Both the position numbers and the translations under genes were made by a program. A model generated the notes under the pieces. It was not told the origin of the DNA, ran no database searches, and worked only from the letters and a program-made list of their open reading frames with translations. Below, in pieces: positions 1 to 8,761 of a DNA stretch of 64,000 nt. The first letter of the stretch is position 1. Every line of letters starts with the position of its first letter. This stretch comes from Xanthomonas codiaei. Its GTDB lineage: Bacteria; Pseudomonadota; Gammaproteobacteria; Xanthomonadales; Xanthomonadaceae. The DNA lies in the NCBI RefSeq assembly GCF_002939785.1, contig NZ_MDEC01000008.1, positions 89,274 through 153,273 on the forward strand. The letters run 5' to 3'.

Positions 1-13
1 CAGGACGACGGGC

Positions 14-38
14 AAAAAAAAGACCAGCAAGCTGGTCG
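14..38 (-). terminator. Rho-independent terminator after the tRNA-Arg pair
   Basis: On the minus strand a perfect 7-bp stem (22-28 paired with 31-37, two-base loop) is followed by eight T residues (complement of the A run 14-21). It lies 14 bases past the CCA end of the first tRNA-Arg, so it should end the tRNA transcript. Confidence 0.8.
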
Positions 39-51
39 TTTTCTTCAAGAT

Positions 52-128
52 TGGTGCGCCCGGAGAGATTCGAACTCCCGACCGCCTGGTTCGTAGCCAG
101 GTACTCTATCCAACTGAGCTACGGGCGC
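52..128 (-). tRNA. tRNA-Arg (anticodon ACG)
   Basis: A 77-nt cloverleaf read on the minus strand. The acceptor stem starts GCGCCCG, the D-arm is GCTC..GAGT, the anticodon loop is CTACGAA with anticodon ACG, the T-loop is TTCGAAT, and the 3' CCA is encoded. The A at the wobble position would be converted to inosine to read CGU, CGC and CGA. It is the distal copy of an identical tandem pair. Confidence 0.95.
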
Positions 129-181
129 ATATCTTGTTTTTGTCTTGCGCATCCGATGCGTTGCAAGCGGACGTTTAACTG

Positions 182-205
182 AAAAAACAGCGCTTCACTG
201 CTGTC
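182..205 (-). terminator. Possible terminator between the two tRNA-Arg genes
   Basis: On the minus strand a 5-bp stem (200-204 with 187-191) is followed by six T residues. It sits just after the 3' end of the upstream tRNA-Arg. The stem is short, so it may only attenuate transcription or mark processing. Confidence 0.45.
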
Positions 206-224
206 TTTTTGTACTTCCTGAAGA

Positions 225-301
225 TGGTGCGCCCGGAGAGATTCGAACTCCCGACCGCCTGGTTCGTAGCCAGGTACTCTATCCAACTGAGCTACGGGCG
301 C
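225..301 (-). tRNA. tRNA-Arg (anticodon ACG), second copy
   Basis: The 77 bases are identical to the copy at 52-128, including the encoded CCA. It is transcribed first of the pair. The two copies are separated by a 96-base spacer of unrelated sequence, so they arose by local duplication and have been kept identical. Confidence 0.95.
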
Positions 302-341
302 CTCGTCAGGAGCGGAATTATGCGGATGCCCGCATGGGTCG

Positions 342-1223
342 TCAATCCCTTTGTGAACTTCGGCTGCTGTCGACCGCGTTGTTTCGCATCCCCAGCAGCG
401 CCGCAGCCACCGCGGCGGGCGCCTTCATCCAGGCGAAATGATCGCTGCGCACGCCAAGTTGTAGATCGTCCAGCGGCTGCACAGCGGCTGGTGCGCGCGG
501 CATCTTGCGCAGCAATGTCTGTAGCGCTGCAGGCGGGCCGAAGGGATCGCGGGCAAGGGTCACCGCCGTGATCGGCACGGTGAGCGCGCCCAGTGCGCGT
601 TCCAGATCCCATGCGGTGCCTGCTGCGCGATAGCGATTGCTGCGACCGACCCGGGCCCAGTCGGCGATCAGGCTGCGCGCCTCGGTGCCGGCAAAGCGCA
701 GCGAGCGCCCAGGCAGCACGCCTTGCACGCGTGCCAGCCAGGGCAGGAGTCGATACGCCACTGGCAGCCCGTAGCGCATGGGGCGCGGGAACCGCCGCCA
801 GTACGGCGAGCCGCTGGCGACCAGCCACAGCTGCGCGATCCGCGCCGGCTGCAAGGCTGCATGGCAGCAGGCCAGCTGCCCGCCCAGGCTGTGGCCGCCG
901 ACGATGTGGGAGTGCTGCGGATCGTGCAGCGCCATCAGCGCATGGCTGGCCGGAATGTCATCGGCCAGCAAGCTGCGAAAGCCCCAGTCGTGCTGGCGCG
1001 ATGGGCGCAGCGTGCTGCTGCCGTTGCCGCGCCATTCGTGCAGATGCACCGCGATGCCGGCGGATGCCAGTGCTGTTGCAAACGGCAGGTAATGCCGTGC
1101 CGCCACGCCCAGCGCCGGCAGCCACAGCAGCGAGGCGACCGGCTGTGCGGGCGCGCAGCGGATCACCTGCCAGCGATGTCCATCCGCCGCACTGGCGGTC
1201 AGGCTGTCGCTGTGCACGCTCAT
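342..1223 (-). CDS. Alpha/beta hydrolase
   Basis: A 293-residue alpha/beta hydrolase-fold protein of unknown substrate, probably cytoplasmic because no signal peptide is seen. The nucleophile elbow GHSLGG lies at residues 110-115, with Ser112 as the likely nucleophile. A histidine near the C-terminus (SDHFAWMK) fits the catalytic His. The ATG at 1221-1223 overlaps the thiD stop in an ATGA junction, which supports this start over upstream in-frame codons and implies translational coupling. It is the last protein gene of the minus-strand run from phoH and is followed by the tRNA-Arg pair. Its role in thiamine metabolism, if any, is not shown by the sequence. Confidence 0.85.
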   Translation of the reverse strand: MSVHSDSLTASAADGHRWQVIRCAPAQPVASLLWLPALGVAARHYLPFATALASAGIAVHLHEWRGNGSSTLRPSRQHDWGFRSLLADDIPASHALMALHDPQHSHIVGGHSLGGQLACCHAALQPARIAQLWLVASGSPYWRRFPRPMRYGLPVAYRLLPWLARVQGVLPGRSLRFAGTEARSLIADWARVGRSNRYRAAGTAWDLERALGALTVPITAVTLARDPFGPPAALQTLLRKMPRAPAAVQPLDDLQLGVRSDHFAWMKAPAAVAAALLGMRNNAVDSSRSSQRD

Positions 1224-2029
1224 GCGCCGGGCGCGGCGCCGAAGTGGTCGAGCACCAGCACCTCGCCATGGCCCGGGCGCTGGCCGATGCGGATGGCGCG
1301 CGCCACATAGTCGATGCCCGCTTCGCAGGCGTTGAGCAGCGACAGGCCCTGGCACAGCTGTGCGGCGATCGCCGCCGACAGGCTGCAGCCGGTGCCGTGC
1401 GCATCCACCTGCAGGCGCGGATGCAGGAACACGTCCTGGGTGACGCCGTCATCGAAGCGATCGATCACGCGCGCGCCCTCCAGCAGATGACCACCCTTGA
1501 GCAGCACCGCCTGCGCGCCGAGGTCGAGCAGGGCCGCGGTGGCATGCTCGGCGGCATCCGCATCGTCGATGCGGCGGCCGGTCAGCAGCTCGGCTTCGGG
1601 CGTGTTGGGCGTGATCAGCGTTGCCAGCGGCAGCAGGCGGCTGCGTAGTGCGTCCAGCGCGGCGTCCTCGAGCAGGCGCGCGCCGCTGGTGGACACCATC
1701 ACCGGGTCCAGCACCACGAACGGGGGGCGATACGTTTCGAGCAGGTCGGCCACGCAATGGATGACCTCGGCATTGGCCAGCATGCCCAGCTTCACCGCCT
1801 GGATCTGGAAGTCGTCGAAACAGGCCTGCACCTGCGCCTGCAGGAAAGCGACCGGCGGAACATGCACCGCGGTGACCGCACGGGTGTTTTGCGCGGTCAG
1901 CGCGGTGATGGCAGACAGACCATGCACGCGGTGCGCGGCGAAGGTCTTCAGATCGGCCTGGATACCGGCACCACCGCCGGAATCGGAGCCGGCGATGGTC
2001 AAGGCGGACAGCGTGCTGGGCGTGGTCAT
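1220..2029 (-). CDS. thiD: Hydroxymethylpyrimidine/phosphomethylpyrimidine kinase
   Basis: ThiD phosphorylates 4-amino-5-hydroxymethyl-2-methylpyrimidine and then its monophosphate, supplying the pyrimidine half of thiamine diphosphate in the cytoplasm. The 269-residue protein has the family length and fold signatures: the N-terminal [18 protein letters not shown] stretch that binds substrate, [12 protein letters not shown] near the middle, a KGGHL motif and a ribokinase-type [13 protein letters not shown] anion hole with the catalytic Asp near residue 210. The start was chosen at 2027-2029 because conserved sequence begins about ten residues later and the longer frame adds low-complexity arginine-rich sequence. 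Its stop overlaps the start of the hydrolase gene. Confidence 0.95.
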   Translation of the reverse strand: MTTPSTLSALTIAGSDSGGGAGIQADLKTFAAHRVHGLSAITALTAQNTRAVTAVHVPPVAFLQAQVQACFDDFQIQAVKLGMLANAEVIHCVADLLETYRPPFVVLDPVMVSTSGARLLEDAALDALRSRLLPLATLITPNTPEAELLTGRRIDDADAAEHATAALLDLGAQAVLLKGGHLLEGARVIDRFDDGVTQDVFLHPRLQVDAHGTGCSLSAAIAAQLCQGLSLLNACEAGIDYVARAIRIGQRPGHGEVLVLDHFGAAPGA

Positions 2030-2111
2030 GTGCCGATTCTGCACTGCCCGGGCGGCGCCTGTGCACAAGCGGATGCGAGGCATGCGCCCGCTGGCGCGAA
2101 GCAGCCTCGCG

Positions 2112-2594
2112 TCAGGGACTGCCGTTGACGGCGATTTCCGAAAACGCCCCGGTCTGCGGGTCGTACAGCGCACCCCAGAACGCGCTGCCACCGTCGCAGA
2201 CCCGGATCGCCTCCCGGGCCGGCTTGACCGGCGGGTCGTTGGGCAGCTTGAAGGCGTTGATGTAGATCAACTGCTGGCCCTGGATCACCACGCCCACGTA
2301 CTGGCGGTCGTACTCGCGCGGTTCGGCAATGGTCGGGGTCAGCGCATCCTGGCGCGACTCCAGCAGTTCGATCTGCTGCTGGCTGGGTGCCCAGTAGCCA
2401 CTGATGCGTCCGGGCTGGCGGGCGGGGCTATCGCGCGAGCAGGTGTCCAGCACCTGCTCTGCGATGCCCTGGCGGCTGATGATCCAGGACTGCCCGCTCT
2501 TGAGGTTGGTCGGCACGCTGGACGGCGAGGGCGTGGTGGCGCAGCCGCCCAGCGCGATCGCCGCAAGCGCCAAGGCGCCGCGCAGGGGGCGCAT
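2112..2594 (-). CDS. Predicted lipoprotein, unknown function
   Basis: A 160-residue protein with a lipoprotein signal peptide: two N-terminal arginines, a hydrophobic stretch and the lipobox LGGC, with Cys18 as the predicted lipidated residue. The mature part has no domain that I recognise. It is rich in polar and aromatic residues ([31 protein letters not shown]) and has a conserved-looking C-terminal segment [14 protein letters not shown]. Its ATG overlaps the last base of the phoH stop codon (TGATG), so it is probably translated from the phoH message. Placement in the outer membrane is likely but unproven. Confidence 0.8.
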   Translation of the reverse strand: MRPLRGALALAAIALGGCATTPSPSSVPTNLKSGQSWIISRQGIAEQVLDTCSRDSPARQPGRISGYWAPSQQQIELLESRQDALTPTIAEPREYDRQYVGVVIQGQQLIYINAFKLPNDPPVKPAREAIRVCDGGSAFWGALYDPQTGAFSEIAVNGSP

Positions 2595-3991
2595 CACAAT
2601 ACCTCCGAGGCGAAATCGGCCAGGCGCGAGCGCTCGCCACGGCGCAGCGTGATGTGCGCGCTGTGCGGCCAGGCCTTGAAGCGGTCCACCGCGTAGGTCA
2701 GGCCCGAGGTGGTTTCGGTGAGGTAGGGCGTGTCGATCTGTTCGACATTGCCCAGGCAGACGATCTTGGTGCCGGGACCGGCGCGGGTGATCAGCGTCTT
2801 CATCTGCTTCGGGGTGAGGTTCTGCGCCTCGTCCAGGATCAGATAGCGCGACAGGAAGGTGCGTCCGCGCATGAAGTTCATCGAGCGGATCTTGATGCGG
2901 CTGGCGAGCAGGTCGTTGGTGGCCGCGCGGCCCCATGAGCCGCCTTCCTGGTTGTGCGTGAGCACTTCCAGGTTGTCGGTCAGCGCGCCCATCCACGGGG
3001 TCATCTTTTCTTCTTCGGTGCCGGGCAGGAAGCCGATGTCCTCGCCCACGCTGACCGTGGCGCGGGTCATGATGATTTCGCGGTAGCGCTGCTGGTCCAT
3101 CGTCTGGGCCAGGCCGGCAGCCAGCGCGAGCAAGGTCTTGCCGGTGCCGGCGGTGCCGAGCAGGGTGACGAAGTCGATCTCCGGGTCCATCAGGGCATTG
3201 AGCGCGAAATTCTGCTCGCGATTGCGCGCCGCGATGCCCCACACCGCGTGCTGGGTGTGGCGGAAGTCGTCGACCAGGCACAGCGTGGCCTTGCCGCCGC
3301 CGACCCGCGCCACGCGCAGTTCCACCTCGTCGTCGCCCGGCAGGTACAGGTACTGGTTGGGATACCAGTCCTCGTCCTCGGCCAGCACGATCTCGTAATG
3401 GGTGCGGCCACGCTCGTTCCAGCTACGCAGGTCTTCGTTGTGCTTCTGCCAGAAATCTTCCGGCAGTTCGACCGCGCCGGTGAACAGCAGGCTGAAATCG
3501 TCCAGTGCGCGGTCGTTCTGGTAGTCCTCGGCGACCAGGCCGCTGATATAGGCCTTGATGCGTAGGTTGATGTCCTTGGACACCAGGATGACCGGCACAT
3601 CCGGATTTTCTTCGCGCAGCGCCAGCACCGAGGCCAGGATCTTGTTGTCCGGCAACATCGCGCCGAAGGTACGGCCGGGGTCGATCGGGTGGATCTGGAA
3701 GTACAGCCGGCCGATCGCCGCCTGGCCCTTGAGCTGGATACCCTGCGGGTGGCTGAGCAGGATGCCGGCCTGGATCTGCTCGGCATTGGTGTTTTCCAGC
3801 AATTCGTCCAGGAAGCGGCTGACCTGGCGCGCGTTGCGGCTGACTTCGGAGGTGCCCTTCTTGGCGTTGTCCAGCTCCTCGATCACCTGCATCGGCAGGA
3901 ACACATCGTGTTCCTCGAACTTGAACAGCGCGGTGGGATCGTGCATCAGCACGTTGGTGTCCAGCACGTAGATGCGCTTGCCTCGGGTCAT
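2594..3991 (-). CDS. PhoH family protein with N-terminal PIN domain
   Basis: A 465-residue protein joining a PIN-type RNase domain (residues about 1-140, starting with the acidic motif [11 protein letters not shown]) to a PhoH-type ATPase domain (about 240-460). The ATPase has a Walker A GTAGTGKT and a Walker [10 protein letters not shown]. Proteins with this architecture (PhoH2/YlaK type) are proposed to act as RNA helicase-nucleases; that role is family knowledge, not shown here. The length and domain order are typical. It is the first gene of the run that continues with the lipoprotein, thiD and the hydrolase, and it starts with ATG at 3989-3991. Confidence 0.92.
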   Translation of the reverse strand: MTRGKRIYVLDTNVLMHDPTALFKFEEHDVFLPMQVIEELDNAKKGTSEVSRNARQVSRFLDELLENTNAEQIQAGILLSHPQGIQLKGQAAIGRLYFQIHPIDPGRTFGAMLPDNKILASVLALREENPDVPVILVSKDINLRIKAYISGLVAEDYQNDRALDDFSLLFTGAVELPEDFWQKHNEDLRSWNERGRTHYEIVLAEDEDWYPNQYLYLPGDDEVELRVARVGGGKATLCLVDDFRHTQHAVWGIAARNREQNFALNALMDPEIDFVTLLGTAGTGKTLLALAAGLAQTMDQQRYREIIMTRATVSVGEDIGFLPGTEEEKMTPWMGALTDNLEVLTHNQEGGSWGRAATNDLLASRIKIRSMNFMRGRTFLSRYLILDEAQNLTPKQMKTLITRAGPGTKIVCLGNVEQIDTPYLTETTSGLTYAVDRFKAWPHSAHITLRRGERSRLADFASEVL

Positions 3992-4073
3992 TGGGTCTTC
4001 CAGGTGATGGAGCAGGGGCGAGCCATCACGCCTGCCGGGGCAGGGTGATGGAGGACGCGGGAAACGAGGGATG

Positions 4074-4556
4074 TCACTGTTTGGCGTGCGCCTTCAACGC
4101 AGCCAGCACGGCGTCGGCATGGCCGGCCACCTTGACCTTGCGCCATTGCTGCACGATGCGCCCCTCGGGCGAGAGCAGGAAGGTGCTGCGCTCGATGCCG
4201 AGCACCTGCTTGCCGTACATGTTCTTTTCCTTGATCACGTCGAAGGCGCGGCACAAGGCCTCGTCGCCATCGCTGACCAGCGGGAAGGCGAACCCCTGCT
4301 TGGCGCAGAAATTATCGTGCGACTTCACCGAGTCGCGCGAGACGCCCAGCACCGCCGCGCCGGCCTTCTTGAGCTGCGGCAGCAGCGCATTGAAGTCCAG
4401 GCCTTCGGTGGTGCAGCCCGGAGTGCTGTCCTTGGGATAGAAGTACAGCACCAGCCACTTGCCGGCGTAGTGGCGCAAGGTGGTCTGCGCGCCGCCGGAC
4501 AGGGCCAGCGGCAGGTCGAGGGTTGCGGCGGAAAGTTCGGTTGCTGCGTCGGTCAT
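4074..4556 (-). CDS. bcp: Thioredoxin-dependent peroxiredoxin, BCP/PrxQ type
   Basis: A 160-residue cytoplasmic thiol peroxidase that reduces hydrogen peroxide and organic hydroperoxides with electrons from thioredoxin. The peroxidatic cysteine is Cys48 in the motif PKDSTPGCTTE. The position five residues later, which is the resolving Cys in many BCPs, is Leu here. The only other plausible resolving residue is Cys84 (DNFCAKQGF), the arrangement of the Xanthomonas atypical 2-Cys PrxQ. The start was chosen at 4554-4556, just ahead of the conserved fold; the longer frame gives a poor leader. It stands in the conserved gcvR-bcp order opposite dapA. Confidence 0.93.
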   Translation of the reverse strand: MTDAATELSAATLDLPLALSGGAQTTLRHYAGKWLVLYFYPKDSTPGCTTEGLDFNALLPQLKKAGAAVLGVSRDSVKSHDNFCAKQGFAFPLVSDGDEALCRAFDVIKEKNMYGKQVLGIERSTFLLSPEGRIVQQWRKVKVAGHADAVLAALKAHAKQ

Positions 4557-4596
4557 CGTTGCTTGGCCTTGAAGGGGAAAGGCGGTCGGCGGCCGA

Positions 4597-4947
4597 TCAG
4601 GCCGGGCCGACATCCATCCCATCATAAGCAGCCACATGGAAACGTTTGGCGAGCGCATCGAACTCGGCATTGCGCTGATTCAGCGACTCCAGCGTGTGGT
4701 GCTCGCGCTTGTCCACGTGCAGGAAATACGACTGCTCGTCGTCGCCATCGTCTTCGTCGCGTTCGCCGAGGAAGATGTCGATGACGCGGTAGCCGTCCTT
4801 GGTCAGTTGTTCGGCCAGCTGTTGCAGCGGCTGTTGCGCCGGGTCGGCGAAGAAGTATTCCCAGCGCAGCGGACCGTCCAGATTCCAGTCGGTTTCCGAG
4901 CGGATGTGGTCGAACATCTGTTTCAGCGCGGACAGTGCGATGGCCAT
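4597..4947 (-). CDS. RraB-like ribonuclease E inhibitor family protein
   Basis: A 116-residue acidic protein matching the RraB (regulator of ribonuclease activity B) family by its pattern. It has a YFFADPAQQP segment, a loop of acidic residues (ERDEDDGDDEQ, residues about 62-72), the core LHVDKREHHTLESLNQRNAEFDALAKRF and the family-typical ending YDGMDVG. RraB binds RNase E and reduces its action on a subset of mRNAs. That activity is inferred only from the family. It lies between gcvR (14 bases upstream) and bcp (40 bases downstream), all on the same strand, so the three are probably co-transcribed. Confidence 0.8.
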   Translation of the reverse strand: MAIALSALKQMFDHIRSETDWNLDGPLRWEYFFADPAQQPLQQLAEQLTKDGYRVIDIFLGERDEDDGDDEQSYFLHVDKREHHTLESLNQRNAEFDALAKRFHVAAYDGMDVGPA

Positions 4948-4961
4948 GGAGAACTCCTGCC

Positions 4962-5537
4962 TCAGAACTTCATCGGGTCCATGATCGCGTCGAGATTGAG
5001 GTGATCACAGAATTCCAGGAAATCGTCGCGCAAGGCGGCGATATGCATGTTGGCCGGCACGCCGATGGTCACCTGTGCCGAGAACATCTCCGCGCCGGTC
5101 TGCATCGCGCGGTAGCGGGTGCTCTGCAGGTTTTCGATGGTGATGCCCTGGCGGTCGAAGAAATCGGCCAGCTGGAACAGGATGCCGGGCTTGTCGGCGG
5201 CAATCACTTCGACGATGTAGGGCAGCAGGTTGGACTGCGCCTGCTTGGGGCCGGTGCGGTACCACACTAGTTTCAGGCCTTCCTCGCGCTCGAGGCGGGT
5301 CAGCATGGCTTCGAGCTTGGCGACCGAGTCCCACGAGCCGGTGGCCAGTGCGGTGACCGAGACATCGCGCCCGACCGTGGCCAGGCGGGCGTCCACGAGA
5401 TTGCAGCCGCTGTCGGCGATGCGGCGGGTGACGGGCAACAGGGGGGACTCCGGATGCGTCGTGTAGGCGTTGATCAGGAGGTGGTTTTCGGTCGGCGAAG
5501 GCCGGGGAGTGGAGTCGGTCAAAGGGGCTTCCGGCAT
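4962..5537 (-). CDS. gcvR: ACT-domain regulator, GcvR-like
   Basis: A 191-residue protein with two ACT-like domains (about residues 20-95 and 105-190) and no DNA-binding domain, as in GcvR. GcvR in E. coli antagonises GcvA on the glycine cleavage operon. The second domain shows the ACT pattern IVEVIAADKPGILFQLADFFDRQGITIENLQS. The identification rests on the fold and on the position next to bcp and divergent from dapA, the same neighbourhood as in E. coli. The start at 5535-5537 avoids an alanine- and arginine-rich extension; a start further downstream is also possible. The glycine-sensing role is inferred. Confidence 0.82.
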   Translation of the reverse strand: MPEAPLTDSTPRPSPTENHLLINAYTTHPESPLLPVTRRIADSGCNLVDARLATVGRDVSVTALATGSWDSVAKLEAMLTRLEREEGLKLVWYRTGPKQAQSNLLPYIVEVIAADKPGILFQLADFFDRQGITIENLQSTRYRAMQTGAEMFSAQVTIGVPANMHIAALRDDFLEFCDHLNLDAIMDPMKF

Positions 5538-5680
5538 TGCATCAGGCTGAATGGCCGCCCGGGCAGGCGCCCTGGCGGTGACCAGCATACTTGCCCGTGC
5601 TTTCGCGCCGCAAGTAACATGCAGGTGGTCTCAACCCGCGCCCGCGCGGGCCTTTCCTGTCACGTAAGAGCAGCAGAATC

Positions 5681-6589
5681 TTGTCCCTTTCCGGCATCAT
5701 CACCGCGCTGGCGACCCCCTTCGGTCCCGATGGCGCACTCGACCTGGATGCCTGGCGGCGGCTGCTGGAGCAGCAGCTGCACGGTGGTGTGCAGGGAATC
5801 GTGGTCGCTGGCTCCACCGGCGAAGCGGCCGCCCTGAGCGACGACGAATACGACACGCTGCTGCGTGCAGCGGTGGCCCAGGTGGCCGGCCGCGTGCCGG
5901 TGCTGGCCGGTACCGGCCTGTCCGGCACCGCCAAGACCATCGCGCAGACGCGCCGCGCCGCCGCGCTGGGCGCGCAATACGCGCTGGTGGTCACGCCGCC
6001 GTACGTGCGCCCGACCCAGGCCGGGTTGAAGGCGCATTTCCAGGCCGTGGCCGACCAGGGCGGGCTGCCGGTGGTGCTGTACAACGTGCCCGGCCGCACC
6101 GGTTGCGACCTGCTGCCGGAGACGGTGGCCGAACTGGTCGATCACCCCAACATCGTCGGCATCAAGGAGGCGCGTAGCGAATCCGAGCGCGTGGCCGCGC
6201 TGGTGGCGCTGCGCAGTGGCTCCTTCGTGGTACTCAGCGGCGACGATGGCAGTGCGGCGCAGGCGATGCTGGCTGGCGCCGATGGTCTGGTTTCGGTGGC
6301 CTCCAATGCCTTGCCTTCGGCCTACCGCCGCCTGTGCGATCTGTCGCGCAACGGGCGGCGCGAGGCCGCCTTGGCCTGGGACGCACGCCTGAGCGAGTAC
6401 CACAGCTTCTGCGGTATCGAATCCAATCCCATCCCGGTCAAGGCGCTGCTGCAACGCGCCGGGATCGGGCAAGGCCTGCGCCTGCCGCTGCTCCCACTTT
6501 CCGCGGCGCACCAGCCTGCCGCCGACCGCCTTGCCGCCGACGCCATTGCGTTGGAAGCGCTTTCCAGCCGCGAAATGCTCGCGGCCTGA
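5681..6589 (+). CDS. dapA: 4-hydroxy-tetrahydrodipicolinate synthase
   Basis: DapA condenses pyruvate with aspartate semialdehyde in the first committed step of lysine and diaminopimelate synthesis. The 302-residue protein is a full-length class I aldolase-type TIM barrel. It has the Schiff-base Lys162 (VGIKEARS), Tyr134 and Arg139 in the LYNVPGRT motif, and the STGEA loop at residues 45-49. Translation appears to begin at TTG (5681), because the conserved sequence starts within four residues of it. The BamC-like lipoprotein gene follows after 16 bases, as in E. coli dapA-bamC, and the pair ends at a strong terminator. Confidence 0.95.
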   Translation: MSLSGIITALATPFGPDGALDLDAWRRLLEQQLHGGVQGIVVAGSTGEAAALSDDEYDTLLRAAVAQVAGRVPVLAGTGLSGTAKTIAQTRRAAALGAQYALVVTPPYVRPTQAGLKAHFQAVADQGGLPVVLYNVPGRTGCDLLPETVAELVDHPNIVGIKEARSESERVAALVALRSGSFVVLSGDDGSAAQAMLAGADGLVSVASNALPSAYRRLCDLSRNGRREAALAWDARLSEYHSFCGIESNPIPVKALLQRAGIGQGLRLPLLPLSAAHQPAADRLAADAIALEALSSREMLAA

Positions 6590-6605
6590 CCCAGGAGATC
6601 TATCG

Positions 6606-7124
6606 ATGCGTCATTCCGTTTCCCCCGTCCGCGTGCTGTCGCTCGCGTTGCTGGCGACCGCCACTGTCGCTGCCACGAGCGGTTGCAGCTGGTTCAAGAA
6701 GGGCGCGCGCGGCGACTATGCGCTGGCACCGGAAGCCCGCCCGCTGGAAGTGCCGCCGGATCTGAACCTGCCCGACACCTCCGGTGCGATGAAGGTGCCG
6801 ACCCTGGCCTCCACCGCGCAGCAGAACACCAACACGCCGCCGTCGGCGAGCGCCAACAGCGGCTTCAACGTGCCGGGCGAGCGCGACGAGGTGTTCGCCA
6901 AGGTGGGCGCCGCGCTGGCCGATATTCCGGGCCTGACCATCGCCAGCAAGGCGCAGATGCTCGGCTCCTACGACGTGAGCTACGAGGGGTCCAGCTTCCT
7001 GGTACGCGTAGTCAAGGTGGAAGCCGGCAGCTACGTGTCGGCGGTGGACCCGCGTGGCATGCCGGCCACGGCGGCCGCGCCGGTGGCGGTGATCTCCTCG
7101 CTGAAGAGCAAGCTCGGCGGCTGA
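6606..7124 (+). CDS. bamC: BamC-like outer membrane lipoprotein
   Basis: A 172-residue lipoprotein with an N-terminal signal peptide and lipobox (TSGC, Cys27 expected to be lipidated). Next comes a proline-rich, apparently unstructured segment (RPLEVPPDLNLPDTSG) of the kind BamC uses to contact BamD. One alpha/beta domain (residues about 85-172: ERDEVFAKVGAAL..IPGLTI..LGSYDVSYEG) follows. It is about half the length of E. coli BamC, which has two such domains. Assignment rests mainly on the dapA-bamC gene order and the N-terminal segment. The start ATG at 6606 follows AGGAG. A role in beta-barrel assembly is inferred. Confidence 0.75.
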   Translation: MRHSVSPVRVLSLALLATATVAATSGCSWFKKGARGDYALAPEARPLEVPPDLNLPDTSGAMKVPTLASTAQQNTNTPPSASANSGFNVPGERDEVFAKVGAALADIPGLTIASKAQMLGSYDVSYEGSSFLVRVVKVEAGSYVSAVDPRGMPATAAAPVAVISSLKSKLGG

Positions 7125-7147
7125 GTGGTTGCAGCACGGCCGGACAG

Positions 7148-7180
7148 CGAAACGGGCGCCTGGGGCGCCCGTTTCGTTTT
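7148..7180 (+). terminator. Rho-independent terminator after dapA-bamC
   Basis: A perfect 13-bp GC-rich stem (7148-7160 with 7164-7176) with a three-base loop, followed by TTTT at 7177-7180. It lies 23 bases past the lipoprotein stop. On the opposite strand there is no T run, so it acts mainly on plus-strand transcripts. Confidence 0.9.
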
Positions 7181-7230
7181 GCGTCGCTTGTGGTGATGGC
7201 GCTGTGCGATTGCGCCAGGAACAGGCGGCC

Positions 7231-7554
7231 TCAGCGCTGCAGCAGCGGCAGCTTGTTCGGCTTGCCATCCCATTCGGCGGCATCGGGCAGCGGCTCCTGG
7301 CGCACGGTCAGCACCGGCCAGGCCTTGGCGAGCTCGGCATTGAGCGCGACGAAGGCCTCCTGGCCTGCCGGCACATCGTCTTCCGGATAGATCGCGTTGG
7401 CCGGGCATTCCGGTTCGCACAGGGTGCAGTCAATGCACTCGTCCGGGTCGATGACCAGAAAGTTCGGGCCAACGTGGAAGCAATCCACCGGGCAGACCTC
7501 GACGCAGTCGGTGTATTTGCACTTGATGCAGTTTTCGGTGACAACAAAAGGCAT
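7231..7554 (-). CDS. fdxA: 7Fe ferredoxin
   Basis: A 107-residue electron carrier of the seven-iron type, expected to bind one [3Fe-4S] and one [4Fe-4S] cluster. The first cysteine set is at residues 9, 12, 17 and 21 ([13 protein letters not shown]). The second is in [14 protein letters not shown], about residues 39-49, followed by the usual C-terminal extension ending in PLLQR. Length and spacing fit FdxA of proteobacteria. It stands alone, 51 bases beyond the bamC terminator in opposite orientation. Its redox partners cannot be told from the context. Confidence 0.95.
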   Translation of the reverse strand: MPFVVTENCIKCKYTDCVEVCPVDCFHVGPNFLVIDPDECIDCTLCEPECPANAIYPEDDVPAGQEAFVALNAELAKAWPVLTVRQEPLPDAAEWDGKPNKLPLLQR

Positions 7555-7761
7555 GGCGGAATCCGGCGTTTAGCCTGTCAATTCTAAAGCAGTCGGGGGA
7601 CGGGTGTGGAGTTGGTGATCTTTGGGGATGCGTGCGATTTTTGCTGCGCCGGCTGCGTGCCGTCCTGCGCAGGTGGTGCCTGTCGGTTAGTCAGGTTGGC
7701 TGACGGCGGTGCGCGCTTGGAGCGGTGTTGGGTGAGTTCGTCAAGTCGGCTGTCTGCCGCC

Positions 7762-7876
7762 GTACCCTCACCCCAACCCCCGCTCTGCGCCCCGGCCCGC
7801 GTCCGCGGCGCTGGCGCTCCAAGGCACACGCGCCAGTGGCGCGTAAGCCGTGCTTTCTCGCCCCGCGGGAGAGGGG
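7762..7876. repeat. Intergenic GC-rich repeat element
   Basis: Between fdxA and dgoK the sequence runs from CCCTCACCCC (7765-7774) to GCGGGAGAGGGGCT (7864-7877) and contains an inner 6-bp hairpin CGCCAGTGGCG (7830-7840). The complementary CCCTC..GAGGG ends and the lack of a credible reading frame fit a dispersed intergenic repeat of the kind common in Xanthomonas. The rest of the gap 7555-7761 shows no gene. Confidence 0.45.
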
Positions 7877-7882
7877 CTTGCC

Positions 7883-8761
7883 TCAAGCCAGCCCGCGTTG
7901 CCTGGCCAGCGCGAACAACCCTGCCGCAGCCAGATCTTCCGGGTGCAACTGGCTGTCGACGCCCACATGCTGCAGCGCCAGCGCGTAGCGTTGCGCCAGG
8001 GCGGGGCTGCCGACCAGGTGCACGGTGGTGTGCGTGCCACGGTGTTCGCGCAGTTCGTGGCCGATCAGCAGGCCGGAGAGGTAGGACGGCAGTGCCGCAG
8101 GGGACAAGCGGTCGAACAGGCCCAGCGTGCGGGTGCCGAACAGATGGTGGCTCAGCCCGCCCGGTTCGGCGCTGCGCTCGATGCCGAGCAGGAACGCGGG
8201 CGCGTCGAGCTCGGCGTGGGCGTCGGGGATCAGCTTGCCGAGGATGCTGTGCTGGCACAGCACCGCGTACAGCTCGCCGGTCATGACGGTGGCGAAGTCG
8301 GTCAGCTGTCCGTTGGCGAGCGTGGCCCACTTGCTGTGGGTGCCGGGCAGGCAGGCCACGTGGTCGCCCTCTCCCAGGCTGGCGAGCAGGCCGACCAGCT
8401 GGGTCTCTTCGCCGCGCATCACGTCGGGCACGCCGGTCCGCTCGCCTGTGCTGACGCCGGGCACGAACCACAACGTGCGGCCGGGCAGCAGGTCGTCGTA
8501 GCGACGCATGGCCGCGGCCAGGGTGGCGGTGTCGGTCGGGCAGGGCAGGTAGGCCTGTTCGACCCAGCCATTGCGGCTGCCGATCATGCCCGAGAGCAGC
8601 ACCGGACCCTCCCAGCTGTCGATCAATGCGCTCAGCACGTCGGCAAAACGGCCCTGGCAGGCGAGGATGCCGTCGCTGCCGCGACGTTGGTCGAGCACGG
8701 CGCCACTGGCGTCGAGCAGGTAGGCGCGCAGGCTGCTGGTGCCCCAGTCGATGGCGATCAT
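7883..8761 (-). CDS. dgoK: 2-dehydro-3-deoxygalactonokinase
   Basis: DgoK phosphorylates 2-keto-3-deoxygalactonate at C6, feeding the DgoA aldolase in the De Ley-Doudoroff pathway of galactose use. The 292-residue protein begins with the ATPase-fold phosphate loop [16 protein letters not shown]. It has PGTHSKWATL and MTGELYAVL motifs near residues 140-170, typical of the family, and has normal length. Its ATG (8759-8761) overlaps the stop of the lactonase gene by four bases. It is the last gene of the galactonate operon. Confidence 0.92.
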   Translation of the reverse strand: MIAIDWGTSSLRAYLLDASGAVLDQRRGSDGILACQGRFADVLSALIDSWEGPVLLSGMIGSRNGWVEQAYLPCPTDTATLAAAMRRYDDLLPGRTLWFVPGVSTGERTGVPDVMRGEETQLVGLLASLGEGDHVACLPGTHSKWATLANGQLTDFATVMTGELYAVLCQHSILGKLIPDAHAELDAPAFLLGIERSAEPGGLSHHLFGTRTLGLFDRLSPAALPSYLSGLLIGHELREHRGTHTTVHLVGSPALAQRYALALQHVGVDSQLHPEDLAAAGLFALARQRGLA

